Below are positions 44,593 through 53,271 of a DNA stretch of 64,000 bases, piece by piece. A program made the position numbers and the translations under genes. This DNA is from Cohnella nanjingensis (GTDB lineage: Bacteria > Bacillota > Bacilli > Paenibacillales > Paenibacillaceae), in the NCBI RefSeq assembly GCF_014212125.1, contig NZ_JACJVP010000001.1:1-64000 (forward strand), given 5' to 3'. The number at the start of each line of letters is the position of its first letter. Positions within the stretch are counted from its first letter, which is position 1. Under the pieces are notes generated by a model. That model did no database searches and had not been told where the DNA came from. It was given only the letters and a program-made list of their open reading frames with translations.

Positions 44593-45027
44593 TTATGACT
44601 CTCCGTTATCCAAATTGAATTGCCATCCGATGCCGAATTTGTCGGTTGCTTGGCCGTAGCACTTGCTCCAAGGCGTCTCCTGGAGTTCCATCAGGACGGA
44701 GCCGCCTTCCTTGAGTTTGTGGAACGCGTTCCGCAGCGCCGCCTCGTCCTTGGTCACGTAGGAGATCGTAATGTTGTTGCCGGGCTTGTACTCCATCATG
44801 CCCGGGAAGACGTCGGAGAACATCAGGTCGCTGCCTTCGATGTTCAGCTTCGCATGCATGACGAGATCTTCGGTGCCGGGCGGCAGGGGGTGCGCCGGAT
44901 CCGCCGGCATCGAGCCGAAGGTCATGATGACCGGGTCCGCGATACCGAAAGCTTGGGCATAGAAATGCACGACCTCGCGCGTGTTGCCGTCAAAATTCAA
45001 ATAGGCGTTGAGTGGCAATCGATTCAC
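44593..45027 (-). CDS. PhnB-like VOC-family protein
   Basis: 144 residues. LNAYLNFDGNTREVVHFYAQAFG at the N-terminus and the closing YGQATDKFGIGWQFNL are typical of the PhnB/YjdN group (often labelled as demethylubiquinone methyltransferase-like, without that activity). Hypothetical metal-binding or ligand-sequestering protein. ATG on the minus strand with CCCTTCGAGGAGTGA context (GAGGAG) upstream. Ends in a strong terminator. The promoter region is shared with a divergent GntR gene. Confidence 0.85.
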   Translation of the reverse strand: MNRLPLNAYLNFDGNTREVVHFYAQAFGIADPVIMTFGSMPADPAHPLPPGTEDLVMHAKLNIEGSDLMFSDVFPGMMEYKPGNNITISYVTKDEAALRNAFHKLKEGGSVLMELQETPWSKCYGQATDKFGIGWQFNLDNGES

Positions 45028-45191
45028 TCCTCGAAGGGGATTGTCTTGCTACTCCGAATTCTAACAAATCGCGGCGCAAAAGGCAAACAAGTGTTCCTAA
45101 ACGGTGCGAAGCCGGTCGAAGTTCCAAGCGTTCCGCCGAAAATAAAGCGTTGACACCGCTCGCATCGGTGAATACGATGAAGGTGCGGATA

Positions 45192-45208
45192 ATTGGATCA
45201 TCCAATTA
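45192..45208. promoter_or_regulatory. FadR-type GntR operator, copy 1
   Basis: AATTGGATCATCCAATT, 38 bp before the gntR start codon. It fits the AATTGG-N5-CCAATT form known for PdhR and LldR operators. Confidence 0.8.
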
Positions 45209-45245
45209 TAACGACTTGCCATGCATGGACGGAAAGGTACGGCCT

Positions 45246-45932
45246 ATGACGATCAAAAAAATCAAGTACCACCGGGTTTACGAAGACGTGATCGAGCAGA
45301 TCGAGCACCTCATCTCGGAAGGCAATCTGGCCCCGGGCGCCGTCCTGCCGACGGAACGGGAGCTGGCGCAGGCGTTCGGCATCAGCCGCGGCACGCTGCG
45401 GGAAGCGTTCCGCATCTTGGAGCGGGAGGGGCTGATCGAGACGCGCCCGGGCGGCGGACGGTACCTGAGCAAGAACGTGAACCAAGCGGAGGACCGGAAG
45501 CGCATCCTCGAGAACATCGAGCGGGCAACGATCATCGAATTGCTGGAAGCCCGCGAGATCTTCGAGACCGGGATCGTGGAGCTGGCCGCCCGGCGGGCGT
45601 CGGAGCAGGATCTGCTGGAGATTGAAAGCGCTCTAGAACGGTGGGGGACGATCGATCGGGAGTCGGACGATCCGGCGAATCCGGACCAGTCGTTCCACCT
45701 GTCGATCGCGAAGGCGACGCGCAACGTGGTGCTGGTGAACCTGATCGACCTTCATATGGACCTGCTGCAGAAGACGATGAAGAAGACGGCGGCGATCCCG
45801 GGACGCAAAGCGGAGGCGTACAAGGAGCATGCCGACATCCTGGCCGCGATCCAAGCGAAGGATCCGGCGAAGGCCAAGGCGGCGCTGCTCTTCCATCTCG
45901 GCCAAGTGAAGCGCAACATCCTTATGCGTTAA
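45246..45932 (+). CDS. GntR-family regulator (FadR subgroup), local regulator of the AtuA/ARH block
   Basis: 228 residues. N-terminal winged helix (about 8-75; ELAQAFGISRGTLREAFRILE) and C-terminal FCD domain of six helices with conserved polar positions (HLSIAKATRNVVLV). ATG at 45246 with GGAAAGG 10 nt upstream; a longer open frame begins at 45012 but has no support. Identical 17-bp palindromes precede this gene and the AtuA-family gene, so it probably represses both. The effector may be an organic acid, as in PdhR and LldR, but this is inference. Confidence 0.9.
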   Translation: MTIKKIKYHRVYEDVIEQIEHLISEGNLAPGAVLPTERELAQAFGISRGTLREAFRILEREGLIETRPGGGRYLSKNVNQAEDRKRILENIERATIIELLEAREIFETGIVELAARRASEQDLLEIESALERWGTIDRESDDPANPDQSFHLSIAKATRNVVLVNLIDLHMDLLQKTMKKTAAIPGRKAEAYKEHADILAAIQAKDPAKAKAALLFHLGQVKRNILMR

Positions 45933-45967
45933 GCAAGCGGAAGAGCGACAGACACCCTCTCGCCTAC

Positions 45968-45984
45968 AATTGGATCATCCAATT
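45968..45984. promoter_or_regulatory. FadR-type GntR operator, copy 2
   Basis: AATTGGATCATCCAATT, identical to copy 1, 57 bp before the AtuA-family start codon. Confidence 0.8.
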
Positions 45985-46040
45985 ACCCAAATTTTGCCGC
46001 AGCGAATGCGACTTCGCAAAACGCGGTTCGGAGGCAACAG

Positions 46041-47414
46041 ATGACGAAGGAATCATTCCAAATATTGGCCCCCTGCGGGATGCTGGGGTACGGTTTTCCG
46101 AAAGCGTCGTTCCTGCAAGGCATGGCGCACAAACCCGACGCGATCGTCGTCGACGCCGGCTCGACGGACGCGGGGCCTCACAAGCTGGGAGCGGGGACGG
46201 CGATCGTGAGCAAGCAAGCCTGCAAGAAGGACCTCGAGATCATCCTAACGGAAGGCGTCCGGGCAAAGATCCCGGTCCTCATCGGGTCGGCCGGGGGGAG
46301 CGGCGCCAGGGTCCACGTGGAATGGACGCGGGACATCGTGATGGAGATTGTGCGGGAGCAGGGGATTCGCGGCGTCCGCGTCGCGCTCATCTGGGCGGAT
46401 ATCCCGCCGGAGATCGTGGAGGCCAGTCTGGCCGCGGGGCGGTGCGAGCCGCTGGGACTCGCGGTCCCGACTTTGACGCCGGCGCGCCTCGCCGCGACGA
46501 ACCGCATCGTGGCCCAGATGGGGCACGAGCCGATCGTCGAAGCGCTGGCAGCGGGGGCTGACATCGTCATTTGCGGCAGGGCATACGACCCGTCTCCGTT
46601 CGCCGCGCCCGCCATCTATCGCGGCTTCGATGCCGCGCTAGCCTATCATCTGGGCAAGATTCTGGAGTGCGCGGCGCTCTCGGCGGAGCCCGGCACCACG
46701 AAGGACTGCATGCTCGGCACGCTAAAGCGGGATTCGTTCATCGTGCAGCCGTTGAACGCGGCCCGCCGGTGCACGAGCGTATCCGTCGCGGCCCATACCT
46801 TTTACGAGAAGGATCATCCGTACATCCTGCACGGTCCGGGACTCGTGCTCAATCTGGCGGAATGCACGTTCGCCGAGCGGGGCGACGGCAGCGTCGAGGT
46901 GCGCGGCAGCCGGATCGAACGGACGGCGGTCTACAAGGTCAAGCTGGAAGGCGCGATGCACGCGGCTTATCGGACGTTCGTCGTCGCCGGCGTGCGCGAC
47001 CCGCTCCTGATCTCGCGGATCGAGGAGGTGGAGCGGCTCGTCGAACAGCAGGTGAGGGAGTACTACGCGGAGATTCCGCCGGAGGACTACCGCATTCACT
47101 TCATCAATTACGGCTTGAACGGAGTCATGGGAGAGCTGGAGCCGAATCGCGCGCCCGCGCACGAACTGGGCATCGTCTTCGAGGTCGTCGCGAAGACGCA
47201 GGAGCTGGCGAACGGCATCTGCGGCACGGTGCGCTCGACGTTCCTTCACTTCGGGTACGAGGGCCGCAAGGCGACGGCCGGGAATCTCGCGTTCCCGTTC
47301 GCGCCGAGCGACGTGCCGTTCGGCGCGGTGTACGAATTCTCCGTTTACCACCTCATGGAGGTAGACGACGGCCTGTCGCTTTTCCCCATCACCTACGAGG
47401 AGGTGCAGCCATGA
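46041..47414 (+). CDS. AtuA-family (DUF1446) protein
   Basis: 457 residues. The family's glycine-rich and acidic motifs are seen: LAPCGMLGYGFP, VDAGSTDAGP, IGSAGGSG, ICGRAYDPSPFAAPAIYRG and GTVRSTFLHFGYEGR. The name comes from acyclic terpene utilisation (atu) genes of Pseudomonas, but most members have no proven reaction. It is translationally coupled (ATGA) to a DUF4387 gene; the two are commonly neighbours or fused and probably form one enzyme. Regulated by the GntR protein through the upstream palindrome. ATG with GGAGG 6 nt upstream. No CoA-handling gene is nearby, so terpene use is unlikely. Confidence 0.85.
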   Translation: MTKESFQILAPCGMLGYGFPKASFLQGMAHKPDAIVVDAGSTDAGPHKLGAGTAIVSKQACKKDLEIILTEGVRAKIPVLIGSAGGSGARVHVEWTRDIVMEIVREQGIRGVRVALIWADIPPEIVEASLAAGRCEPLGLAVPTLTPARLAATNRIVAQMGHEPIVEALAAGADIVICGRAYDPSPFAAPAIYRGFDAALAYHLGKILECAALSAEPGTTKDCMLGTLKRDSFIVQPLNAARRCTSVSVAAHTFYEKDHPYILHGPGLVLNLAECTFAERGDGSVEVRGSRIERTAVYKVKLEGAMHAAYRTFVVAGVRDPLLISRIEEVERLVEQQVREYYAEIPPEDYRIHFINYGLNGVMGELEPNRAPAHELGIVFEVVAKTQELANGICGTVRSTFLHFGYEGRKATAGNLAFPFAPSDVPFGAVYEFSVYHLMEVDDGLSLFPITYEEVQP

Positions 47415-47722
47415 GGTTGTACGAAGCGGCATCGGTGCTGCGCAGCAAGAACAGCGGACCGTTCGAGATTACGATCGACGTGCTGTTCGACGACCCGGCG
47501 ATCTACTACAAGATCAAGGACGAGGGGTTGATCGACCGCCCGCTCGTCTCCCGGCTCTACGGCATTCCGGAAGCGCACATTACGCATCTCGTCTTCTTCG
47601 ATCCCGCGCTCGGCTTCAAGATCACGTTCGCGCGGCAGGTGTCCTCCGGCGCGTTCCTCGACCGCGACGTGTACGGAGCCCAGCAGCACGCGCCGCTCCT
47701 GGAGCTGGAACTGAATCTGTGA
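47411..47722 (+). CDS. DUF4387 family protein, partner of the AtuA-like protein
   Basis: 103 residues. Typical opening LYEAASVLRSKNSGPFEITIDVLFDD and a mid-part with YGIPEAHITHLVFFDPALGFKIT. ATG overlaps the AtuA-like stop by 4 bp with GAGGAGG upstream. The family's function is unknown; constant pairing with DUF1446 suggests a small subunit. Confidence 0.85.
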   Translation: MRLYEAASVLRSKNSGPFEITIDVLFDDPAIYYKIKDEGLIDRPLVSRLYGIPEAHITHLVFFDPALGFKITFARQVSSGAFLDRDVYGAQQHAPLLELELNL

Positions 47723-47736
47723 CGGAGGTGCCGAGC

Positions 47737-48582
47737 ATGAAGCGGGACTATCAGTTGAACAAGGACTTTCCCATTCAAATGACCTGTTGGGTGCCGAGCT
47801 CCAAGCTCGCGCCGTTCCACTGGCATCATTCCTTCGAGATCGGCTATTGCCTGGAGGGCGAAGGGCAGTTCTACTTCGAGGACAAGAGGTACGACGTCCG
47901 CGCCGGCGACGTCTTCGTCGTCGGCAACATGGAGAAGCACCGGGCGGTGTCCGATCCGGCGCGCCCCAGCCGGTTCTACTTCGTCAAATTCGACGCTTCG
48001 CTCATCGGCTCCGCCGACAACGAGCTGCTCGTCCCGTTCCTCATGAAGACGCCCCAGTTCGTCAACAAGATCGGCGGCGGGCTGCCGGCCGCCATCGCCA
48101 TCGGGCGGCTCATGCACGGCATCTGGGAGGAGCTCCAGGCGGAGGAACGCGCCCATCGGAGCATGATCAAAGGGCTGCTGATGCAGGCGTGCACGCGCCT
48201 GGTGCGGCACTACGCGACGGCGCTGTCGCCGGAGGAGTGGGCCAGATCCCTGCAGGCTTACAAGAAGTTAAGCCCGGCGCTGGATTGCATCCATGCGCGC
48301 TATCACGAGCATATCCAGTTGAAGGACATCGCCGCCTCCCTGTCGCTCAGCACGTCCCGGACGTATCACCTGTTCAAAGAAACGATGGGCGAAGGCTTCA
48401 AGGATTACTTGACGAAGATTCGCGTCCACGAGGCGAAGAAAGGACTCGCGGATCCGAACCTGTCGATCACGGACATCTACTTGTCCTGCGGCTTCCAAGG
48501 GCACGCGGCCTTTTACAGAGCCTTCCAGCAGATCGTGGGATTAACCCCCAAAGCTTACCGGCAATACGTCATGACGAAGTGA
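47737..48582 (+). CDS. AraC-family transcriptional regulator
   Basis: 281 residues. N-terminal cupin-type sensing domain (about 1-130; FHWHHSFEIGYCLEGEGQFYF and YDVRAGDVFVV) and C-terminal double helix-turn-helix (about 185-281; IQLKDIAASLSLSTSRTYHLF, SITDIYLSCGFQGHAAFYRAFQQ). Such proteins usually activate sugar transport genes on binding the sugar; the CUT1 genes downstream are the likely target. ATG at 47737 with GACGGAGGTG upstream, 14 bp after the DUF4387 gene; a GTG at 47719 is in frame but overlaps it. Confidence 0.92.
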   Translation: MKRDYQLNKDFPIQMTCWVPSSKLAPFHWHHSFEIGYCLEGEGQFYFEDKRYDVRAGDVFVVGNMEKHRAVSDPARPSRFYFVKFDASLIGSADNELLVPFLMKTPQFVNKIGGGLPAAIAIGRLMHGIWEELQAEERAHRSMIKGLLMQACTRLVRHYATALSPEEWARSLQAYKKLSPALDCIHARYHEHIQLKDIAASLSLSTSRTYHLFKETMGEGFKDYLTKIRVHEAKKGLADPNLSITDIYLSCGFQGHAAFYRAFQQIVGLTPKAYRQYVMTK

Positions 48583-48659
48583 CGATAGCTGTTTTCGAGA
48601 AGAAATAGACCGTTAACGAGAAGATAAAGCGGACGAAAAGAATTAAGATCGAAGTGTTC

Positions 48660-48674
48660 GGTAATCGCTTACAT
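48660..48674 (-). promoter_or_regulatory. cre-like CcpA site upstream of the transporter genes
   Basis: On the minus strand ATGTAAGCGATTACC matches WTGNAANCGNWNNCW at 14 of 15 positions, 37 bp upstream of the chosen permease start. It suggests carbon catabolite repression. Confidence 0.45.
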
Positions 48675-48710
48675 GAACGCGGTTCTCGCAGCGGAGAGGG
48701 GAACGACCCA

Positions 48711-49613
48711 TTGATTGGAAACGGCAAGCTGAGAAAAATATGGACGGACAAAGCGCTGTATCTGATGCTGCTGCCGTGCATCGCCTACTTCGTCATCTTC
48801 CATGTATGGCCCATCGCGGGCATGAAGCTGGCGTTCTACGACTACCGCATCATCGGCAACGACGTGTACGTCGGATTCAAATATTTCAAGGAACTGTTCG
48901 GCACGCCGATCTTCGGCCAGGTGCTGCGCAACACGTTGATCATCAGCGCCATGAAGATGGTCTTGATCTTCCCGATCCCGATCCTGTTCGCGCTGATGCT
49001 GAACGAGTTCGCCAACGGCAAATTCCGCAAAGCCGTGCAGATCGTCTCGTATCTGCCGCACTTCCTGTCCTGGGTCGTCATCGCGGGCATCTGGTTCGAA
49101 TTCCTGTCGCCGACCACGGGCGCCGTCAACGAGCTGCTGAAGCTGTTCGGCTTCCACGCCCAAGACTTCCTTACGGACAAAGACAGCATCCGCTGGGTGC
49201 TGCTGGCGAGCGAAGCCTGGCGCAGCATGGGGTGGGATTCGATCATCTTCCTCGCGGCGATCATGGGCGTGAGCCCGAGCCTCTACGAGGCCGCCCACCT
49301 GGACGGCGCGAACCGTTGGCAGATCGTGACGCGGATCGTGCTCCCGCATCTGTACATTCCGATGGTGACGATCTTCATCCTGAACGTCGGGTTCATCATG
49401 AACGCGGGTCTCGACCAGGTGCTCAACTTCGCCAACAGCTCCGTCAACAGCCGGATCGATATCATCGATACGTACGTGTACCGGATGGGGCTGCTCAACA
49501 ATCAATATTCGTTCGCGACGGCCGCCAACCTGTTCAAGAGCTTCATCGGTCTCGTGCTCGTGCTCTCCACCCATTTTCTCTCGAAGCGATTGACTTCCAA
49601 AGGCGCATGGTAG
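48711..49613 (+). CDS. CUT1 ABC transporter permease (LplB type)
   Basis: 300 residues from a TTG at 48711, with GGAGAGGGGA at 48693-48702. An in-frame GTG at 48654 is possible but has no good ribosome binding site. Six transmembrane segments (first: YLMLLPCIAYFVIFHVWP), EAA loop SLYEAAHLDGANRWQIVTRIVLP near 200. LplB/YtcP-type permeases import oligosaccharides, often uronate- or xylan-derived, using an LplA-like lipoprotein as here. Partner of the next gene's product. Confidence 0.9.
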   Translation: MIGNGKLRKIWTDKALYLMLLPCIAYFVIFHVWPIAGMKLAFYDYRIIGNDVYVGFKYFKELFGTPIFGQVLRNTLIISAMKMVLIFPIPILFALMLNEFANGKFRKAVQIVSYLPHFLSWVVIAGIWFEFLSPTTGAVNELLKLFGFHAQDFLTDKDSIRWVLLASEAWRSMGWDSIIFLAAIMGVSPSLYEAAHLDGANRWQIVTRIVLPHLYIPMVTIFILNVGFIMNAGLDQVLNFANSSVNSRIDIIDTYVYRMGLLNNQYSFATAANLFKSFIGLVLVLSTHFLSKRLTSKGAW

Positions 49614-49628
49614 GAAGGAGGCAGCGGC

Positions 49629-50513
49629 ATGCCGGCTAGAAGAATCACCTGGTCCAAGGCGCTCATCGCGCTGTTCCTGTCCCTCGTCACGCTGACGATG
49701 TTCATCCCGATCGTCAATCTGATCGCCAGGGCGCTCTCAAACCCCGGGCAAGTCCATCTGCTGCGCGGATACGAGCTCTGGCCGCGAGGCTTCTCGCTCA
49801 TCAACTTCCAGGTCGTGCTCGGCAATCCGATCGTCGGCCGGGCGCTGCTCAATTCGCTGTTCATCACGATCGCGGGCACGGTCCTGAGCCTTCTCTTCAC
49901 CTCGATCGCCGCCTACGTGCTCGTGCAGAAAAATCTCGTCGGCAAAACGCCGATCATGATCTTCCTCATTATCATCATGATCTTCGAGCCGGGCATCGTG
50001 CAGGAATACATGGTCGTCAAGGATATCCACCTGCTGGACAGTTTGTGGGCGATGGTGCTGTACCGGATGATCAACGTGTATTACCTGATCATCATGATGC
50101 GCTTCCTGGAGGACATCCCGGATTCCTTGACCGAAGCGGCCAAGATCGACGGCGCCGGACACCTGACGTTATATACGCGAATCGTGGTGCCGCTCTCCCG
50201 CATTCCGCTCGTCACGATCGGCATGTTCTACGCCGTGGCGAAATGGAACGAGTTCTTCAAGTCCAGCATCTTCCTGTCCAGCCCGAAAAACACGGTGCTG
50301 CAGGTGCTCCTAAGACAGTTCGTCGTGGAGCAGGATACCACGGCGCTGGTCGGCGCGAGCGATCTGCTCAAGAACAACAACATCGCCCAACTGGACTTCT
50401 CCGCTTTGAAGGCTGCGACGATCGTGGTCGCCATGGTTCCGATTCTGATGCTCTATCCGGTCATCCTCAAGCACTACACCCGGGGAGTCATGGATGGCGG
50501 CGTGAAAGAATAA
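49629..50513 (+). CDS. CUT1 ABC transporter permease (YtcP/LplC type)
   Basis: 294 residues, six transmembrane segments, EAA loop SLTEAAKIDGAGHLTLYTRIVVP. C-terminus KHYTRGVMDGGVKE is diagnostic of the YtcP/LplC family. ATG with GGAAGGAGGCAGC upstream, 15 bp after the first permease gene. Forms a heterodimer with it. No ATPase is encoded here, so a shared MsmX-type ATPase is expected. Confidence 0.92.
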   Translation: MPARRITWSKALIALFLSLVTLTMFIPIVNLIARALSNPGQVHLLRGYELWPRGFSLINFQVVLGNPIVGRALLNSLFITIAGTVLSLLFTSIAAYVLVQKNLVGKTPIMIFLIIIMIFEPGIVQEYMVVKDIHLLDSLWAMVLYRMINVYYLIIMMRFLEDIPDSLTEAAKIDGAGHLTLYTRIVVPLSRIPLVTIGMFYAVAKWNEFFKSSIFLSSPKNTVLQVLLRQFVVEQDTTALVGASDLLKNNNIAQLDFSALKAATIVVAMVPILMLYPVILKHYTRGVMDGGVKE

Positions 50514-50543
50514 AGCGTTCAACCAAAAGGGAGGAACACCGAA

Positions 50544-52031
50544 ATGAGAAAAACATTCGCGATCCTGATGGCCGCCAGCCTCATCGCGGCTACCGCTGCC
50601 TGCAGCAACGGCAACGGCGGCGGCAGCGCCGACCCGGCCGCCAGTCCGTCCGGGAGCGCCGCCGCTTCGTCCCCGGCGTCGGCCGAGCCGGTCACCATCA
50701 CCATCGTCGACAAAGACCTGCCGGCCGACGACCCGCTGCTCAAAGGCATCGAAGAGGGCATGAAGGCCGAAGGCAAAAACGTGAAGCTGCAGCTCGTGCC
50801 GGTGCAGAGCGGGACCTACTCCGAGAAGCTCGGTCTCCTGCTTCAGAGCGGCAACATCCCGGACTTGATCTACTTCCAGGGCGGGGACTACCAGTTCGCG
50901 ATTACGCAGGGCATCCTCGAGGATCTGACGCCGTATATCGAGAAATCGACGTATGTCAAAGCTTCCATGAATCCGTACAACCAGAAGCGCACGAGCCATT
51001 ATCCGTATCTCGTCTGGCTGTCTCCGACGAGCAGCAAGGTGCCGGTCGCGCGGCAGGATTGGCTCGACGCGACGACTTCGGGCAAGGAGCTGCTGGCGAA
51101 TCCGACGCCCGACAACTATTATGCCTTCTTCAAGGAGATCAAGGAAAAGAAAGGCGCCGCCTACGGCTACACCACCGCGGGCACGCTGGACGAACTCGAT
51201 ACGACCTTCGGCCAGGCGTTCGGCTTGACGGCCACCTGGATCAAAGGCGCGGACGGCAAATACGCGTTCGGAAAGACGACCTCGTTCGAGAAGGATAAGC
51301 TGGAATATTACGCCAAGCTGTACAAGGACGGCCTGCTCGATCCGGAATTCCTGACGAAAAAGTGGGATACGAAGGAGAAGGCGTTCTACGACGGCCAAGC
51401 GGCGGTTATCGCCGGCACGCAAGGCAAGACGATCGATATCTACAACACGAAGATGACTTCGCAGAACGGCGCGGGCGCCAAGATCGCGGCGCTCCCTCCG
51501 GCCAAGGGCGTCGCCCAAGGCTACACGCCGATCGACGTCAGCAAGGAAAGCCGCGGCTTCGCCATCGGCAAGACGTCGAAGAACAAGGAGATGGCCTTCG
51601 CCGTCCTCGAATATCTCGCGAGTCCGAAGGGCCAAATGCTCGACAAGCTGGGCGTCGAAGGCACGCAGTATCAGATCGTGGACAACAAGATCAAGCTGAC
51701 GGACAAATTCGCCGAATGGTACCCGCGGTTCGTCGAGTCGACCGTGAACTTCAAGCCGGAGCAACAATTCGATCCTTCGACCCCGTACTTGTCGGAACCT
51801 GCGACGAAGTCGCTCGAGATGATGGCCGCGATGTCCTCCGAGGACAACAGCTTCATCATCCCGGCGGATCTCGCGGCGAAGTGGGACGCTTGTACCGCGC
51901 TGTACAACGAGTTCGCGGCGAACATGGTCACCGGCAAGAAGACGGCCGCGGACTGGGATCAGTTCGTGAAGGATTGGAACGCGGCTGGCGGCAAAGACAT
52001 CACGGATTACGCCAATCAAACGATCAAGTAA
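50544..52031 (+). CDS. Sugar-binding lipoprotein of the CUT1 transporter (LplA type)
   Basis: 495 residues. Signal ending in a lipobox-like TAAC, a Gly/Ser/Ala/Pro linker (about 20-50), then a type I binding-protein fold (KLGLLLQSGNIPDLIYFQGGDY; YGYTTAGTLDELDTTFGQAFG). Long CUT1 binding proteins of 500 residues are the usual partners of LplB/YtcP permeases. Substrate unknown; the hydrolase genes after it suggest a glycoside. ATG with GGGAGG upstream. Last of the transporter genes. Confidence 0.9.
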   Translation: MRKTFAILMAASLIAATAACSNGNGGGSADPAASPSGSAAASSPASAEPVTITIVDKDLPADDPLLKGIEEGMKAEGKNVKLQLVPVQSGTYSEKLGLLLQSGNIPDLIYFQGGDYQFAITQGILEDLTPYIEKSTYVKASMNPYNQKRTSHYPYLVWLSPTSSKVPVARQDWLDATTSGKELLANPTPDNYYAFFKEIKEKKGAAYGYTTAGTLDELDTTFGQAFGLTATWIKGADGKYAFGKTTSFEKDKLEYYAKLYKDGLLDPEFLTKKWDTKEKAFYDGQAAVIAGTQGKTIDIYNTKMTSQNGAGAKIAALPPAKGVAQGYTPIDVSKESRGFAIGKTSKNKEMAFAVLEYLASPKGQMLDKLGVEGTQYQIVDNKIKLTDKFAEWYPRFVESTVNFKPEQQFDPSTPYLSEPATKSLEMMAAMSSEDNSFIIPADLAAKWDACTALYNEFAANMVTGKKTAADWDQFVKDWNAAGGKDITDYANQTIK

Positions 52032-52099
52032 CGCTTAAGACGCAGACGGAGTGCGGAGCGGAAGCCCCGCGCTCCCCGCTTGGAGGGGAGAGGAGCATC

Positions 52100-53260
52100 A
52101 TGATATCATTCGCGGATCGGGTGAGCGGCGTTCTCTACGGGACGGCCTTCGGCGACGCGATGGGGGCGGTCGTGGAGAAGATGACCCACGCCCAGATCAA
52201 GGAGCGGTATGGCCGCGTCGAGACGACGAGGACGAAGTGGTGGAAAGCGGATTGGCCGGAAGCCGACCGGTACGGCAGAGTGAGAGGCGAGGGCATCGTG
52301 ACGGACGATACGCTGATGACGCTCGCGCTGATGCAGGTCTACTGCATCGAGCGGCGCCATCTGGACGCGTACGACATGGCGAACGAGCTCGTCAAGGAGA
52401 TCGCGTTCCGTCCCCGCTTCATCCCGGAGTTCGGCCGGGAGGCGCTCATTCTGGAACGGTTGTTCTATCCCGAGAAGCATATCTTCAACCGCCATGCGCT
52501 CGCGAACTGCGATCCCCGGGAAGGCGGATACGGCAATATGGTCAACTGCGGCGCGGCCATGTACATCGCTCCCGTCGGCGTCGTGAACGCCGGCAATCCC
52601 AAAGGGGCTTACGACGAAGCGATTCTGTTCGCGTCCGGCCATCAAGTCAGCTATGGGCTGGAGGCGGCGGGCGTGCTGGCCTGCTGCGTCGCCCAAGCAT
52701 TCGAGCCCGGGGCGACGGTCGACGATATCGTCGGCACGGCGCTGCGCTTCGCCAAAGACGGCACGAAGCGGGCGATTGCGGACATCTGCGAGCAAGCTTG
52801 GGCCTTGCGGGCCGACCGGCAGGATCGGGAGCGGATCGTGGAGGCTTTCCATGCGGCGATCGCGCCTTACTCGCCGATGGGCAACGACGTGAACCGGAGC
52901 GCAGACAAGCTCGGAATTCCCTCGAACCACTATACGCCGAGCCGGTTGTTCTCGATCGAAGAACTGCCGATGGCGCTCGCGTATATCGTCCTGCACGAAG
53001 GGGATTTGCTGGAAGCGGTGCGCGACGGCGTCAGTTCGGGCCGGGACTCCGATTCGATCGGGGTCATGATCGGCGCCATCCTGGGCGCGATGCAAGGCGT
53101 CGGGGCGATCCCGGCGGACGAGATCGCCGTATTGGAAGCGGCGAACCGACAGGGATTCGCGGCGCAGTCGGACCGATTCGCCGAAGCGGCGGCGGCCATC
53201 CTCAAGGAAGACCTGTCATTCCAAGCGCGAAGACAACGGCAGCTGCTGCCGATCTTATAA
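52100..53260 (+). CDS. ADP-ribosylglycohydrolase-family protein 1
   Basis: 386 residues. The fold motifs are GTAFGDAMGAVVEK at the N-terminus, T68-D-D-T71 (metal ligands) and SGRDSDSIGVMIGAI with Asp316 and Asp318 near the C-terminus. These Asp-rich motifs hold two magnesium ions in DraG and ARH enzymes. This copy is intracellular (no signal). In transport operons such proteins probably hydrolyse ribosyl or other glycosides rather than modified proteins; that is inference. ATG with GGGGAGAGGAG upstream. Another family member follows directly, 11 bp later. Confidence 0.88.
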   Translation: MISFADRVSGVLYGTAFGDAMGAVVEKMTHAQIKERYGRVETTRTKWWKADWPEADRYGRVRGEGIVTDDTLMTLALMQVYCIERRHLDAYDMANELVKEIAFRPRFIPEFGREALILERLFYPEKHIFNRHALANCDPREGGYGNMVNCGAAMYIAPVGVVNAGNPKGAYDEAILFASGHQVSYGLEAAGVLACCVAQAFEPGATVDDIVGTALRFAKDGTKRAIADICEQAWALRADRQDRERIVEAFHAAIAPYSPMGNDVNRSADKLGIPSNHYTPSRLFSIEELPMALAYIVLHEGDLLEAVRDGVSSGRDSDSIGVMIGAILGAMQGVGAIPADEIAVLEAANRQGFAAQSDRFAEAAAAILKEDLSFQARRQRQLLPIL

Positions 53261-53271
53261 AGGCGGTGTAC

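Noticed and set aside
51362-53260. 632-codon frame beginning inside the sugar-binding protein gene
   Set aside because: Only the part from 52100 matches the ADP-ribosylglycohydrolase family; the earlier part overlaps the binding-protein gene in another frame.
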